Origin: Anaerocolumna aminovalerica
GTDB lineage: Bacteria; Bacillota; Clostridia; Lachnospirales; Lachnospiraceae
Assembly: GCF_900115365.1 (NCBI RefSeq)
Contig: NZ_FOWD01000021.1
Location: 1-64,000, forward strand
Length of the DNA stretch: 64,000 nt
Reading direction: 5' to 3'
In this document: piece after piece, positions 24,073-33,887 of the stretch
Numbering within the stretch: position 1 is the stretch's first letter
How the letters are laid out: each line of letters begins with the position of its first letter
The notes under the pieces: model-generated
What the model was told of the DNA's origin: nothing
Database searches by the model: none
What the model saw: the letters and a program-made list of their open reading frames with translations, nothing else
Translations under genes and position numbers: made by a program

Positions 24073-25119
24073 TTATGAAGGTGAATTTTCTAAATCTTGC
24101 AACCTCTTTTTCACATTCTTTGAAAGCTTATATGGCATCTGAGATTTCCATCCAAGTAAGCCTTGAGGACGAAAACGCATCATGAACACTAGGATTAAAC
24201 CATATACAACAAAACGATAATCCATTAACTTTCTAGAAACTTCAGGGAAAGAAATCAACACAGCTGCCCCAACAAACATTCCTCTTACAGTTCCCATACC
24301 TCCTAAAATTACGATACTTAAAATTAAAGTTGAAATATCAAAGGTAAAGGAGTTTGGATCCACGTATCCGATTAACGTTGCATAGAATGCACCCGCCACT
24401 GCAGATATAAAAGCAGATAAAACAAATGCAAGAACTTTATAATAGGTTACGTTAATACCCATCATTACACCGGCCATTTCGTCTGTTTTAATCGCTAAAA
24501 ATGCTCGGCCTGTTTTTGAATTAATGAGAACGATACAAAAAATAGTGATTAATGCTACTAAAGCCAGCATCATATAATATAGACCATTGTTAGCTAAAGT
24601 CAGTTTTATTCCGAATATTTCAGGCTTTGGAATACCTTTAACTCCAAGAGTTCCATTGGTAACAGAATCCCAGTTCATTAAAACAGTTCTAACAATTTCA
24701 CCAAATCCCAATGTTACTATAGATAAATAAGTTCCTGTCAATCTTAAGGTCGGAAGACCTAAAAGGATTCCAAAAACAGCTGCTAATAATCCTCCTAAGA
24801 TTGCAGACGGTATAAAATTCATACCGGACTTTATGGCTATGATAGAAGCAGTATAAGCTCCAATGGCTACAAAGCCTGCATGTCCTAAAGATACAAGTCC
24901 TGTATAACCGGTCAGAATATTAAGTCCCAGACCCAACATAATATAGATACCTATTTTAATAAGAATATTCATTATGTATTGACTGAATCCCAAATGGGGT
25001 ACTACTAACAGTATAACAATACTAATGATTCCAATAGGTAGTTTGTATTTACTAATAAATGTTTCTAAATTGTAAATAAAGCCTTTACCAGATTTTTCAG
25101 ATACCATTTTTTTCACCAT
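24073..25119 (-). CDS. livM: LIV-type ABC transporter permease (LivM)
   Basis: A 348-residue permease with about eight to ten helices. Family marks: GLNILTGYTGLVSLGHAGFVAIGAY, LGLPTLRLTGTYLSIVTLGFGEI and DEMAGVMMGINVTYYKVLAF. Four bases after livH; AAGGTG ribosome site. Ends in a Lys-rich cytoplasmic tail. Substrates of this class are hydrophobic or zwitterionic amino acids, short amides or urea. Confidence 0.92.
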   Translation of the reverse strand: MVKKMVSEKSGKGFIYNLETFISKYKLPIGIISIVILLVVPHLGFSQYIMNILIKIGIYIMLGLGLNILTGYTGLVSLGHAGFVAIGAYTASIIAIKSGMNFIPSAILGGLLAAVFGILLGLPTLRLTGTYLSIVTLGFGEIVRTVLMNWDSVTNGTLGVKGIPKPEIFGIKLTLANNGLYYMMLALVALITIFCIVLINSKTGRAFLAIKTDEMAGVMMGINVTYYKVLAFVLSAFISAVAGAFYATLIGYVDPNSFTFDISTLILSIVILGGMGTVRGMFVGAAVLISFPEVSRKLMDYRFVVYGLILVFMMRFRPQGLLGWKSQMPYKLSKNVKKRLQDLENSPS

Positions 25120-25123
25120 ATCA

Positions 25124-25999
25124 TTACACCTTAGTTATACCTTTCTTACCAAATAATCCATTTGGTCTAATTATTAAAACGAGAATTAAGATAATAAATG
25201 CTGTACAATCTCGGTAGGAAGATCCAAATACTGTTGCTGTTATAGATTCGGAAATACCTACAATTAAACCACCGATTAAGGAACCTGGTAAACTACCAAT
25301 ACCGCCTAATACCGCTGCAGCAAACGCCTTTAGACCTGCCATATATCCCATAGTAGGATATACGATCTGATAATATCCACTGATCAGGACACCAGCTATG
25401 GCTGCTGAAACACCTCCTAGGAAGAATGTAAAAGATACTATGAAATTTACATTAATTCCCATTAGATTGGCGGCTTTTGCATTCTGCTGTGAAGCACGCA
25501 TAGCCAAACCAATTTTTGTTTTATTTACGATTATTACAAGGACTATCATTAGTAATAGAGAAACGAGAAACATAAAAATCTGAGAAGAATTGATTTGAAC
25601 GGAGCCTAAGTTTACTGTTCCATAATCAAATAATCCTGGAAATGGTTTCTTCTCACTGCCCATAAAAGCGGTTAATAAGTTTTGAATGATGTTAGAGATA
25701 CCAATTGTTGTAATTAATGACGCGATTGGTATAGAATGTTTTTTTCTTAAAGGTTCTAGTGCTGTTTTATCTATTGCAATTCCTAGTAAACCTGTTAATA
25801 ATAAACTTAAGGCAACAGCAGGAATTATTCCAAAGTTCATTCCAACAAACAGTAATGCCATATGGGCTCCGAAAGCATAGATAGAACCGTGAGAAAAATT
25901 AACTAGCCGTAATATACCAAAAACGAGAGAATAACCAACCGCAATCAACGCGTAAGCCATTCCAATTGACAGCCCATTAAATATTTGTTGTATAATCAT
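25124..25999 (-). CDS. livH: LIV-type ABC transporter permease (LivH)
   Basis: A 291-residue permease beginning IIQQIFNGLSIGMAYALIAVGYSLVFGILRLVNFSHG, the typical LivH start, with AMRASQQNAKAANLMGINVN and a C-terminal LIIRPNGLFGKKG. It forms the channel with LivM. Separated from its binding-protein gene by a 160-bp gap that holds a stem-loop, as in the second LIV operon of this locus. Confidence 0.92.
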   Translation of the reverse strand: MIIQQIFNGLSIGMAYALIAVGYSLVFGILRLVNFSHGSIYAFGAHMALLFVGMNFGIIPAVALSLLLTGLLGIAIDKTALEPLRKKHSIPIASLITTIGISNIIQNLLTAFMGSEKKPFPGLFDYGTVNLGSVQINSSQIFMFLVSLLLMIVLVIIVNKTKIGLAMRASQQNAKAANLMGINVNFIVSFTFFLGGVSAAIAGVLISGYYQIVYPTMGYMAGLKAFAAAVLGGIGSLPGSLIGGLIVGISESITATVFGSSYRDCTAFIILILVLIIRPNGLFGKKGITKV

Positions 26000-26070
26000 T
26001 TTTCCACAATTGCAGGAAGCCTCCTGTCAATATACTCCTTTCAAGCAAAGTTAAATTAAGTAATTTATTC

Positions 26071-26125
26071 GAGCAGAAGCGGATAGTGGGTTGTTTTTGA
26101 GGGAATGAAGGTATCCGCTCCGCTC
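26071..26125 (-). promoter_or_regulatory. Stem-loop between binding-protein and permease genes (LIV-2)
   Basis: GAGC-AGCGGATA pairs with TATCCGCT-GCTC. No T-run. Likely lowers read-through or protects the binding-protein mRNA so that it exceeds the membrane subunits. Confidence 0.6.
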
Positions 26126-26162
26126 TTTGTAAACTTACAAAATGCAGTAAAAATATACTTAA

Positions 26163-27320
26163 TTACTTCATTTGAACAAATTTACCGTTTTCAATAGTAA
26201 CTTTAACGAATTCTTTCTGAACATCACCATTTTCATCGAATTTCGTATCGCCAGCTACACCTGGATATTGAACCCCGGTTAAGGCTTCTCTTACTTTAGC
26301 AGAATCTGTTGTTCCTGCTTCTTGAATAGCTGTTAATAACATACCAACTGAATCATAAGCCTGAGAAGTTAATGCACTTGGTTCATTTCCGAATTTTCCT
26401 TTGTATTTTTCTACATATGCCTGGATTGTTGGATCTTCAGAACCTGAGAAGAAAATAACAGGGAATCCAACACCTTCTACGTCTTCTCCACCTAATTCAA
26501 TTAATTGCTGACTATATGCATTGGAGAAACCTACAATTTTGATATCAGGATTTACACGTTTATATTGTTTTGCAACTGGAGCAACTAAATTGTACATACC
26601 AGCACAAATTACAACATCTGCACCTGCTTCATTTAATTTTGTAATAGCCGGGCTGTAATCATCAGAACCTTCTACTACTTCTTCATGAGCAACAATTTTA
26701 ACTCCATCGCCCTCAAGTTCTGTTGCTAAATCTTTGATAACTTGAGCTGTACCGGTACCCCAGTCAGTTTTAATAGATATAATACCAATGTTTTTCTTAC
26801 CAAAATCATTTACAGCAATATCAAGACTGGCTTTTGCTTCTGTACTGATTACTGTATTATTTCTGAATATGTAATCACCGATACCGGAGTAATCTTTATG
26901 TGAAGCTGAAGGAGAAATTTCAATAATATTATTCTCATTGTAAACAGGAGCTGCTGTCATACAGACACCGGATGCAAAATGTCCGATAACACCTATAATA
27001 TCTTTTGAACTTACAATTTTTTGAGCTATAGTTGCAGCTTCTTCTGAAGAGTTCTTATCATCGTAGGGTACAATATCAATTTGTTTACCTAGTACTCCAC
27101 CTTTTGCATTCCACTCTTCAGCCATCATATTGGCTGCATTCAGGAAACCTTGTCCATACTCAGCGTTATCGCCTGTCATAGGGGCAGCAACTGCGATTTT
27201 AATAGTGTCAGCTGATGAACCTGTTTCTTTGGATCCTTCCTTTTTACCGCACCCTGCAAGGAGGGAAATTGTCATTGCGGAAATCATCGCCAATGATAAA
27301 ACTTTTTTCATTTTTTTCAT
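26163..27320 (-). CDS. LIV-type substrate-binding lipoprotein
   Basis: A 385-residue type I periplasmic-binding-fold lipoprotein. Signal peptide with lipobox LLAGC (Cys near residue 24), then TIKIAVAAPMTGDNAEYGQGF, the standard opening of LivJ/K-like proteins, and NIIEISPSASHKDYSGIG in the hinge region. It should bind an amino acid or small zwitterion. ATG 27320 (MKKMKKVLSL) has GGAAGG 8 nt upstream; a GTG three codons earlier is less likely. Second gene of the operon that begins with the cysteine desulfidase-like gene. Confidence 0.9.
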   Translation of the reverse strand: MKKMKKVLSLAMISAMTISLLAGCGKKEGSKETGSSADTIKIAVAAPMTGDNAEYGQGFLNAANMMAEEWNAKGGVLGKQIDIVPYDDKNSSEEAATIAQKIVSSKDIIGVIGHFASGVCMTAAPVYNENNIIEISPSASHKDYSGIGDYIFRNNTVISTEAKASLDIAVNDFGKKNIGIISIKTDWGTGTAQVIKDLATELEGDGVKIVAHEEVVEGSDDYSPAITKLNEAGADVVICAGMYNLVAPVAKQYKRVNPDIKIVGFSNAYSQQLIELGGEDVEGVGFPVIFFSGSEDPTIQAYVEKYKGKFGNEPSALTSQAYDSVGMLLTAIQEAGTTDSAKVREALTGVQYPGVAGDTKFDENGDVQKEFVKVTIENGKFVQMK

Positions 27321-27383
27321 AAAACACACCTTCCCTTTTTATATTTTCCCAATCTTTAGTAACCTTAATGTTTCCTTTACAGA

Positions 27384-28664
27384 TTATTTTTCAACCATAA
27401 TCTTTAAAACTACATCATCTGTTTCTCTCATACCCTCCTTTGCCAGTCTGACTACTCCATCGACTGTTCCTTGTATGTTATCTTTAACTATGCCATCACC
27501 TGGAGCAAATGCCTTACCTCTTAAAGACATCATAGTTGCTACAATTGCTGCATCTACACTAGAGGCAATTTTTGCTGCGCAAGAGGATTTTGCACCATCA
27601 CAAATGATACCTGAAACATTAGCTAAAGTATTGGTAATGGTTTGTGAGATCTGTCCCAAATCTCCTCCGTAAAGATATGTGATACCAGCTCCTGCACCTG
27701 CTGCTGCACTAACTGCACCGCAGTAAGCTGATAGTCTGCCGATTCCCGACTTTTGATAAATTGCTATCAAATTGCTGATACATAATGCACGATAAATCTT
27801 TTCATCAGAACAGTCTAATTTCCTTCCGTATTCTACTACTGGTAAGGAAGCTGTCATTCCCTGATTACCACTTCCGGAGTTAATTACTACCGGCAGTTCG
27901 CAACCGCTCATGCGGGCGTCAGAACCTGCTGCAGGCATTGCCTTTGCACGAACTTTAATATCATCACCATACACCTCTAAAAGAGTGGCCCCAACATTGG
28001 CCCCGTAGGGACGTCTCAAACCTTCCTTAGCGATCGCAGTATTATATTCAATTTGCTTTGCAAGGACTTCTTCTACTTCTGAAATATCTACAATATTAGC
28101 AAATTCCACTATGTCTTCAACATTTAATAAATCATAGTTAATATCACTGTCTTCCTCGGCTTCCACATCATGAGGAACATCCAGAAGAACTTCGCCGTTT
28201 TTTTCAACACGAACGATTCCAGTGTGGGTATGTATGGTTTCAACTAAGGAGTAATTATTCCCTTTGTACATTTTAATAATGATATGAAGTTTAGCAGGAG
28301 ACTCCAGAATTTTTGTCTCACAAATATTCTGTTCCAATAATCTTCTGGTTTCTTCAACATCATCTTCTTTTACATTACTTAAAACTTCCAACCCCCTTGT
28401 AGGATCTCCGCCAACTGCACCTATAATAGAAGCTGCTTCGATACCTTTTAGGTTCTTGGTAGTGGGTACAATAACTCCCTTAGCGTTTTTAATAATGTTA
28501 CCACTGCATTCTGCAACTATTTTATCCGGAAAATCACCTAAGATTTCTCTTGCCTTAGCCGCTGCATAAGCAATGGCTATTGGCTCAGTACAACCTAATG
28601 CAGGAACCAACTCGCGTTTTAAAATACTAACATATGTAAAATACTGTTCTTGTGTTATGCTCAT
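27384..28664 (-). CDS. L-cysteine desulfidase / L-serine dehydratase-type Fe-S enzyme (UPF0597, CyuA-like)
   Basis: A 426-residue enzyme of the CyuA/L-cysteine desulfidase family, which eliminates H2S from L-cysteine (or water from L-serine) to give pyruvate and ammonia using a 4Fe-4S cluster. Seen: ALGCTEPIAIAYAAA near residue 24, MPAAGSDARMSGCELP, SGSGNQGMTASLP, AYCGAVSAAAGAG and GIICDGAKSSCAAKI, which supply the cluster Cys residues. No signal peptide. Promoter-proximal gene of an operon with LIV transporter, dhaKL and the ATC-hydrolase-like gene, so the imported substrate probably yields cysteine, serine or a close analogue. ATG 28664 follows AAGGAG. Confidence 0.87.
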   Translation of the reverse strand: MSITQEQYFTYVSILKRELVPALGCTEPIAIAYAAAKAREILGDFPDKIVAECSGNIIKNAKGVIVPTTKNLKGIEAASIIGAVGGDPTRGLEVLSNVKEDDVEETRRLLEQNICETKILESPAKLHIIIKMYKGNNYSLVETIHTHTGIVRVEKNGEVLLDVPHDVEAEEDSDINYDLLNVEDIVEFANIVDISEVEEVLAKQIEYNTAIAKEGLRRPYGANVGATLLEVYGDDIKVRAKAMPAAGSDARMSGCELPVVINSGSGNQGMTASLPVVEYGRKLDCSDEKIYRALCISNLIAIYQKSGIGRLSAYCGAVSAAAGAGAGITYLYGGDLGQISQTITNTLANVSGIICDGAKSSCAAKIASSVDAAIVATMMSLRGKAFAPGDGIVKDNIQGTVDGVVRLAKEGMRETDDVVLKIMVEK

Positions 28665-28731
28665 ACTATTGCTCCTTACAAAGTATTTATAAAAGTGTGT
28701 CATTTTGATATATGTTTCTCTCTATGTACAA

Positions 28732-28759
28732 ATTATAACATATCACTAATTTTTTTCAA
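28732..28759 (-). promoter_or_regulatory. Promoter of the cyuA-liv-dhaKL operon
   Basis: Minus strand: TTGAAA (28759-28754), 16-nt spacer, TATAAT (28737-28732), then a 68-nt leader. The rest of the gap to 29140 is AT-rich with nothing recognised. Confidence 0.65.
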
Positions 28760-29140
28760 GTATTTCGACACAAATTATGCACATCCAACAACTTTTCTAC
28801 TGTATTATACAAATTAGCTATTGTAGAACGGAGGTTTTTTGTCAATTATATATAAATAGTTTCAAAATTAATGTACTATTCTGAAACACATGAATAAAAC
28901 AATCCTTTATACCCTTTTTAAATTTTTAAATATTATTCTGTTTTTTATATTAATAAAGCAAATTTTTATTACTTTGTACAACAAAAATGGTCATAACTGG
29001 TAAACCCCTGTTAAATACAGCCTTTCACCACTTATTAATACTTATTTTTGCATTATATTTCTTCCTGATGTTACACTATCCTATATTTGTGTATCATTTT
29101 AAAACAGTGTATATTTCAATAGAACTCTTGTAACAAAAAA

Positions 29141-29180
29141 GGTGCCTGATACGTTAAATTTCAAGCGTTAATCATGCACC
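29141..29180 (-). terminator. Terminator of chemoreceptor 1 gene
   Basis: GGTGC-TGAT...ATCA-GCACC stem with two small mismatches, then TTTTTTG on the minus strand, 43 bp after the stop codon. Confidence 0.8.
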
Positions 29181-29222
29181 AATATTTTTTTATTAGAATT
29201 ATATTTATATCATTACATTAAG

Positions 29223-30941
29223 TTACTTCTTAATCTTAAATTTTAATACCGTATCGTTTAATATCGCTGCAAGTTCTGCCTGACTTTGGGTTGTGGACGC
29301 TACCTGCTGTATCGCTATGGAAGCTTCACTTAGGTTATTTTTAATAACTTCTGCTTCTTCATTAGATTTTTGTGTGGTTACCGCTATATTTTGTATAGCT
29401 GCACTTACTTGATCAATAGAAGCTGCTAGTTCTTCTGTCATGGCTGCAATCTCTTCAGACATCTGGCTGGTATTATCAGAATCTTTATAATACTGCTTTC
29501 CAACATTTCCGAATTCTTCAAATTTAAGATCAACATTTTCGTTAATGAACTTTAAGGTTTCATTACCGTTTAAAGATAAATTTCCAAATGCTTCCTGTAC
29601 TTTTAATATTGTATCCTGAATAGCAGATACTGCCTGTGAAGACTGTTCAGCCAGCTTCCTTATCTCATCTGCAACTACAGCAAAACCTTTCCCCTGCTCT
29701 CCTGCTCTTGCAGCTTCTATAGCCGCATTTAAAGAAAGTAAATTCGTCTGCTCTGCTATACTTGCTATGGTTTCTGCCATAACACGGATATTATCTACTA
29801 CTTTTCCATCTTCAATAGCTTTTAATACCTTCTCACGTTTTTCAGCATATAAAGCTCTAACCTCTTCGATGGCTTCAGTTCCTTTTCTTTCAACTTCCCT
29901 TGCCCTTTGTTTCGCTTCGCTGGCATTACTGCTGCCTTCTATTGCTTTATCGGATAATACATTAATACTGGAGTCAACTTCTTCTACAGAAGCAGTTATT
30001 TCTTCTGAAGTTGCACTGGTATCTTGAATACCCACTACTATATGTTTCACTGCATTATCTATGTATTCAACTTTTGCAGTAATTTCTTCAGCAGTAGCAG
30101 AAAGTTCTTGACTTGAAGCACTCATTTCCTGAGAATTTTCCATAATTAGTTTTACTAAGTCACTTACATTATCCTGTGCTTTATTTAATGCAGCACTAGT
30201 TTGTCCAAACTCATCTTTTCTCTTCATGATAATAGGAACAGAGAAGTCATATTGAGATAATCTGGTGGCAAGTTCTCTAATTTTGACCAATGCGGAGTTT
30301 ATATTGTGTATCATAATAAAACTTACAAATAATGCAACTAATACTCCTATTACTCCAGAGATTGTCATTATCATGTTGGAACTTACATATATACCTTGGT
30401 TTTCCTCATTAAATGCTTTGGCGTGATCAAAATTAGCTTGAATCATAGTATCTAAATTAGTCATCATAGCTACTCTGACCGCAGATAGTTTTTTATAGCT
30501 TTCTACTGCGTTAGTGTAATCACCGCTATCCAGAGATCTTCTTATGGCTAGCCTTTGATTTCGATACTCTTCAAACTGACTTTGGAAAATCGGAAGGATT
30601 TTTTGTTCCTTCTCTGTTAAGTATAAAGATTGATAACTTTCAAGAAGCTCCATGATCTGGGATGTATTGGATTCAATCTCGTCTAATAATTTAGATTTAA
30701 CTGACTCATCTTTTACATATATAAGCTTCAAAAAATTGCTTTCGATTTCCACAAGATTTATATTTATTTCTTTTAGTTTACTGACTCCATGTACTTTATC
30801 CTGATACATATGCTGTGAGTTATTTGCTACCCTTTCTAAAGCACTGGTGGCATAAAACCCGATTATAAAAATGATCACAGCTAATATAAGGTAAGAAAAG
30901 ATCAACTTCGTTCTTACCTTTAAATTATTAAAAAACTTCAT
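29223..30941 (-). CDS. Methyl-accepting chemotaxis protein 1
   Basis: A 572-residue chemoreceptor. One helix near the N-terminus, a roughly 160-residue extracellular four-helix-bundle sensor (4HB_MCP-like, no Cache motif), a second helix near 190-212, HAMP, then the signalling hairpin with tip [26 protein letters not shown]. It signals through CheW/CheA to the flagellar motor. A clostridial variant of the signalling domain is present, with FINENVD-KFEEFG-QYYKDSD before the last methylation helix. Located between the LIV/transketolase and LIV/DHA kinase operons, so it may sense their substrate. Closely related to the receptors at 54701 and 56705. Confidence 0.93.
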   Translation of the reverse strand: MKFFNNLKVRTKLIFSYLILAVIIFIIGFYATSALERVANNSQHMYQDKVHGVSKLKEININLVEIESNFLKLIYVKDESVKSKLLDEIESNTSQIMELLESYQSLYLTEKEQKILPIFQSQFEEYRNQRLAIRRSLDSGDYTNAVESYKKLSAVRVAMMTNLDTMIQANFDHAKAFNEENQGIYVSSNMIMTISGVIGVLVALFVSFIMIHNINSALVKIRELATRLSQYDFSVPIIMKRKDEFGQTSAALNKAQDNVSDLVKLIMENSQEMSASSQELSATAEEITAKVEYIDNAVKHIVVGIQDTSATSEEITASVEEVDSSINVLSDKAIEGSSNASEAKQRAREVERKGTEAIEEVRALYAEKREKVLKAIEDGKVVDNIRVMAETIASIAEQTNLLSLNAAIEAARAGEQGKGFAVVADEIRKLAEQSSQAVSAIQDTILKVQEAFGNLSLNGNETLKFINENVDLKFEEFGNVGKQYYKDSDNTSQMSEEIAAMTEELAASIDQVSAAIQNIAVTTQKSNEEAEVIKNNLSEASIAIQQVASTTQSQAELAAILNDTVLKFKIKK

Positions 30942-31202
30942 AATTATGTCTCCTCCTATAATGTTTTCACTTTTTTACCCCTGATTATTATGAAGTAAAA
31001 ATAAAATGTTCGTATGAGATAGCATACAAACATAAACTTTGTAAGGATTTTAAAATAAAGAGATTGGATTTACATAGTACAAAATGACATTTATACTAAA
31101 ATTTTACACTATTTTTTACCATATTGCAATCGTTTTCGACAATTATTTTCCATTTTTGTTTTATTTTTAAACTAAAAGCGATTTTTATTGACATTAAAGT
31201 AA
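30942..31202. other. AT-rich spacer
   Basis: Leader and promoter region of chemoreceptor 1. No convincing sigma-A or sigma-D promoter was picked out, and no gene was recognised. Confidence 0.4.
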
Positions 31203-31271
31203 AGGCTGTTACAAAACAAGGAACCGTCAATCTTCAGGTTAAAGATGACGGTTCCTTGCTTGTTACAGCCT
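31203..31271 (-). terminator. Very long hairpin after the transketolase genes
   Basis: AGGCTGTTACAA and TTGTTACAGCCT enclose an inner stem CAAGGAACCGTCA/TGACGGTTCCTTG, almost 30 bp of pairing in all. It follows the transketolase C-subunit gene by 79 bp and should end the LIV-1/transketolase operon. Confidence 0.8.
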
Positions 31272-31349
31272 CTTGTGGGTTATTTACGAAGCTTATTTAT
31301 ATAAGGTTTATTTGTGGGCTATATTTTATAAATCCTCTATTCATTCTTA

Positions 31350-32276
31350 TTATTGTAAAAATTTTATAATATCTTCATATACACTTTTAGAATCCAGCCG
31401 GTAACACTCCAATAATTCCTCCGGAGTTCCTGACTGACCAAATTGATCCTGTACTCCAAGTTTCTTTATTCTATAACCGCCTTCTTCCAAAAGCACTTCT
31501 GCTACAGCATCACCAAGCCCGCCTATTACAGAATGTTCTTCTAAGGTAATAACATTTTTGCATTTTGCTGCATAGGTTTTTACAATTTCTTTATCTATAG
31601 GTTTAATTGTATGGATATTTATTATTGCTATATCTATTCCATCTGATTCTAACCTGCAAGATGCTTTTAAAGCGCTGTCGACCATGGTGCCGCAGGTAAA
31701 AATTACTGCATCTTTACCATCTTTTATTACATTGGCCTTACCGATCTCAAATGGCATATCCTTATATACTGCTGTTGGCATTCTGGACAATCTTACGTAA
31801 ACAGGGCCCTCTATTTCTGCTGCTGCTTCGATGGCTTTGTAAGTTTCATTGGCATCGCAGGGAACGATTACAGTCATTCCAGGCAATACACGCATAAGTG
31901 CAATATCTTCTATTGTTTCATGGCTGCCGCCGTCTCCCCCTAAGGTGATTCCGGCATGAGTCATAGCCAGTTTTACATTATTACCGGGATAACAGATTGA
32001 GTTTCTTACCATTTCATAAGCTCTTCCGGTTCCAAACATGGCAAAGGTGCTTATAAAAGGAATAAATCCTGCATCTTCCAGTCCTACTGACATACAAGTC
32101 ATATTCGCTTCAGCGATTCCCACATTAAAAAATCTTTCCGGATATTTCTCAGCAAAATTACAGGTCATAGTTGCATGAGACAGATCCGCATCTAATACGA
32201 CTATTCTTTTATTTTTTTCACCAAGTACTGCAAGGGCTTCACCATATGCGGCTCTGGTTGCAATTAGATTTGACAT
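31350..32276 (-). CDS. Transketolase, C-terminal subunit
   Basis: A 308-residue half-transketolase holding the pyrimidine-binding and C-terminal domains: RFFNVGIAEANMTCMSVGL (with the Glu that activates thiamine), THAGITLGGDGGSHETIEDIA, and NVITLEEHSVIGGLGDAVAEVL. With the N-subunit it forms an alpha2beta2 thiamine-diphosphate enzyme that moves a two-carbon ketol unit between sugars. The start overlaps the end of the N-subunit gene by 13 bp and uses the leader cassette (hairpin 32305-32292, GGAATCGAGGTTAAA, ATG). Split transketolases beside transporters often serve special sugars; acceptor here unknown. Confidence 0.92.
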   Translation of the reverse strand: MSNLIATRAAYGEALAVLGEKNKRIVVLDADLSHATMTCNFAEKYPERFFNVGIAEANMTCMSVGLEDAGFIPFISTFAMFGTGRAYEMVRNSICYPGNNVKLAMTHAGITLGGDGGSHETIEDIALMRVLPGMTVIVPCDANETYKAIEAAAEIEGPVYVRLSRMPTAVYKDMPFEIGKANVIKDGKDAVIFTCGTMVDSALKASCRLESDGIDIAIINIHTIKPIDKEIVKTYAAKCKNVITLEEHSVIGGLGDAVAEVLLEEGGYRIKKLGVQDQFGQSGTPEELLECYRLDSKSVYEDIIKFLQ

Positions 32277-33109
32277 TTTAACCTCGATTCCGGTGCTTTA
32301 GCACCTCCCAACTCTGTTAATGCTTTTTCCAGTTCTTCATCATTTAGAGACTTTCCATGCCAGCCTACAACATTCTCCATAAAGGATACGCCTTTACCTT
32401 TAATGGTATGGGCTACAATACATTTTGGTTTTCCATGAAAGGGTGCATCTAAAGCTTCTATAATTTGTTCCAGATCATTGCCGTCTGCTACATCATATAC
32501 GGTAAATCCAAAGGATTCATATTTCCTTCCAATATCGTCCACCCCCATAACCTGTTCACAAGAACCATCTATTTGTAAACCATTATTATCAACAATAACA
32601 GTCAAATTGTCTAGTTTATAGTGACTGGCAGCCATAGCCGCTTCCCACACAATACCTTCCTGCAGCTCTCCATCACCAAGCACTGCATATACATGAACAC
32701 CGTTATTTAATGTTTTTGCCCCCAGAGCCATACCCGTTGCCACAGAAACTCCTTGTCCCAAAGAACCGGTTGAGGCATCCACCCCGGAAAGTTTTTTCTT
32801 ATCGGGATGTCCTTGCAGGGGGCTATGGAGCTTACGTAATGTTTTTAGCATTTTCTTGTCAAAATATCCTTTATCCGCTAATACAGCATATAGAATAGGT
32901 GCTGCATGTCCTTTAGAAAGTACGAAACGGTCTCTGAAGGGATCTTTTGGATTTCCCGGGTTTATATTCATTTTGTAATAGTATAGAGATACCATAATTT
33001 CTACCATAGATAAAGAACCGCCGGGATGTCCGGAACCAGCTTCATAGATTTCATTTAAAGTATCCACTCTTAATTGGTTACATTTTTCTTTTAAACTTAC
33101 TATATTCAT
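32264..33109 (-). CDS. Transketolase, N-terminal subunit
   Basis: A 281-residue thiamine-diphosphate-binding half: SGHPGGSLSMVEIM, KGHAAPILYAVLADKG, DASTGSLGQGVSVATGMALG, and the cofactor motif GDGELQEGIVWEAAMAASHY with IVDNNGLQIDG. ATG 33109 (MNIVSLKEK) has GGGAG upstream; the frame stays open 15 codons further through a variant of the leader hairpin (TGCTAAAGCA). The last 13 residues (AKAPESRLKCQI after ELGG) are encoded by the cassette that serves the C-subunit gene, so the cassette seems to have lengthened this protein. It lies in the operon of the LIV-1 transporter. Confidence 0.92.
   Translation of the reverse strand: MNIVSLKEKCNQLRVDTLNEIYEAGSGHPGGSLSMVEIMVSLYYYKMNINPGNPKDPFRDRFVLSKGHAAPILYAVLADKGYFDKKMLKTLRKLHSPLQGHPDKKKLSGVDASTGSLGQGVSVATGMALGAKTLNNGVHVYAVLGDGELQEGIVWEAAMAASHYKLDNLTVIVDNNGLQIDGSCEQVMGVDDIGRKYESFGFTVYDVADGNDLEQIIEALDAPFHGKPKCIVAHTIKGKGVSFMENVVGWHGKSLNDEELEKALTELGGAKAPESRLKCQI
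32277..32305 (-). repeat. Hairpin plus ribosome-site leader cassette (copy 4)
   Basis: GGTGCTAAAGCACC hairpin, then GGAATCGAGGTTAAA and ATG 32276. Identical in hairpin to the copy at 36503-36531. It lies wholly inside the preceding coding region. Confidence 0.75.
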
Positions 33110-33170
33110 CTTTAGCTCCCATCTGCGTGCTTTAGCATTCCAGCCCTTTAGCACATTTAATACATACTAA

Positions 33171-33887
33171 TTATTTTTTACCTAAATAACTGGCCTGTAT
33201 TGTTTCATCATTCATAAGATCTTTTGCAGAGCCGCTGGTAACGATTTTACCGGTTTCAATCACGTAACCTCTGTGAGCGATCTGCAATGCTGCTTTTGAA
33301 TTCTGTTCAACTAACAATACGGAGATACCGTCTTTATTAATTGCTTTTATAATTTCAAATATTTCTTTAATAATCAGTGGTGCAAGTCCTAAGGATGGTT
33401 CATCCATCATTATGATTTTAGGCTTTTGCATAAGTGCCCTGCCTACTGCCAACATCTGCTGCTCACCACCGGACAGGGTTTTGGCACTTTGCTTTTCTCT
33501 TTCTTTTAATCTTGGAAACAAACCATAAACATAATCCAAATCATCAGAAACACCTTTATCTTTTCTTTTATAACTTCCCATCATTAGATTTTCACTTACG
33601 GTTAAATTACCAAAGATATGCCTTCCTTCCAAACATTGGGCAAGACCTATAGATGCTATTTTATGAGGTTTCAGGCCGTCGATCCTTTGTCCCATAAAAT
33701 ATACTTCACCGGAAGTTATTTTACCAAGGAGGCCGGAGATAGACCGTAAAGTTGTAGTTTTACCCGCTCCGTTACCTCCAACCAAAGTAACGATTTCCCC
33801 TTCGGATACATCCAATGAAATTCCCTGTAATGCATGAATTTCTCCATAATGGAAATTAAGCTCCTTTACTTCTAACACTTTAGACAT
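33171..33887 (-). CDS. livF: LIV-type ABC transporter ATPase (LivF), LIV-1
   Basis: A 238-residue ATPase: Walker A GGNGAGKTT, signature LSGGEQQM, Walker B IIMMDEPSLGLAP, H-loop LLVEQNSKAAL. It overlaps the livG gene by 8 bp. The transketolase genes follow 61 bp downstream, with no terminator between them, so they are probably co-transcribed with the transporter. Confidence 0.93.
   Translation of the reverse strand: MSKVLEVKELNFHYGEIHALQGISLDVSEGEIVTLVGGNGAGKTTTLRSISGLLGKITSGEVYFMGQRIDGLKPHKIASIGLAQCLEGRHIFGNLTVSENLMMGSYKRKDKGVSDDLDYVYGLFPRLKEREKQSAKTLSGGEQQMLAVGRALMQKPKIIMMDEPSLGLAPLIIKEIFEIIKAINKDGISVLLVEQNSKAALQIAHRGYVIETGKIVTSGSAKDLMNDETIQASYLGKK

Noticed and set aside
31350-33109. Assignment of the split transketolase to the D-apiose pathway (AptA/AptB)
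   Set aside because: No apiose isomerase or apulose kinase is nearby, and the associated transporter is of amino-acid type.
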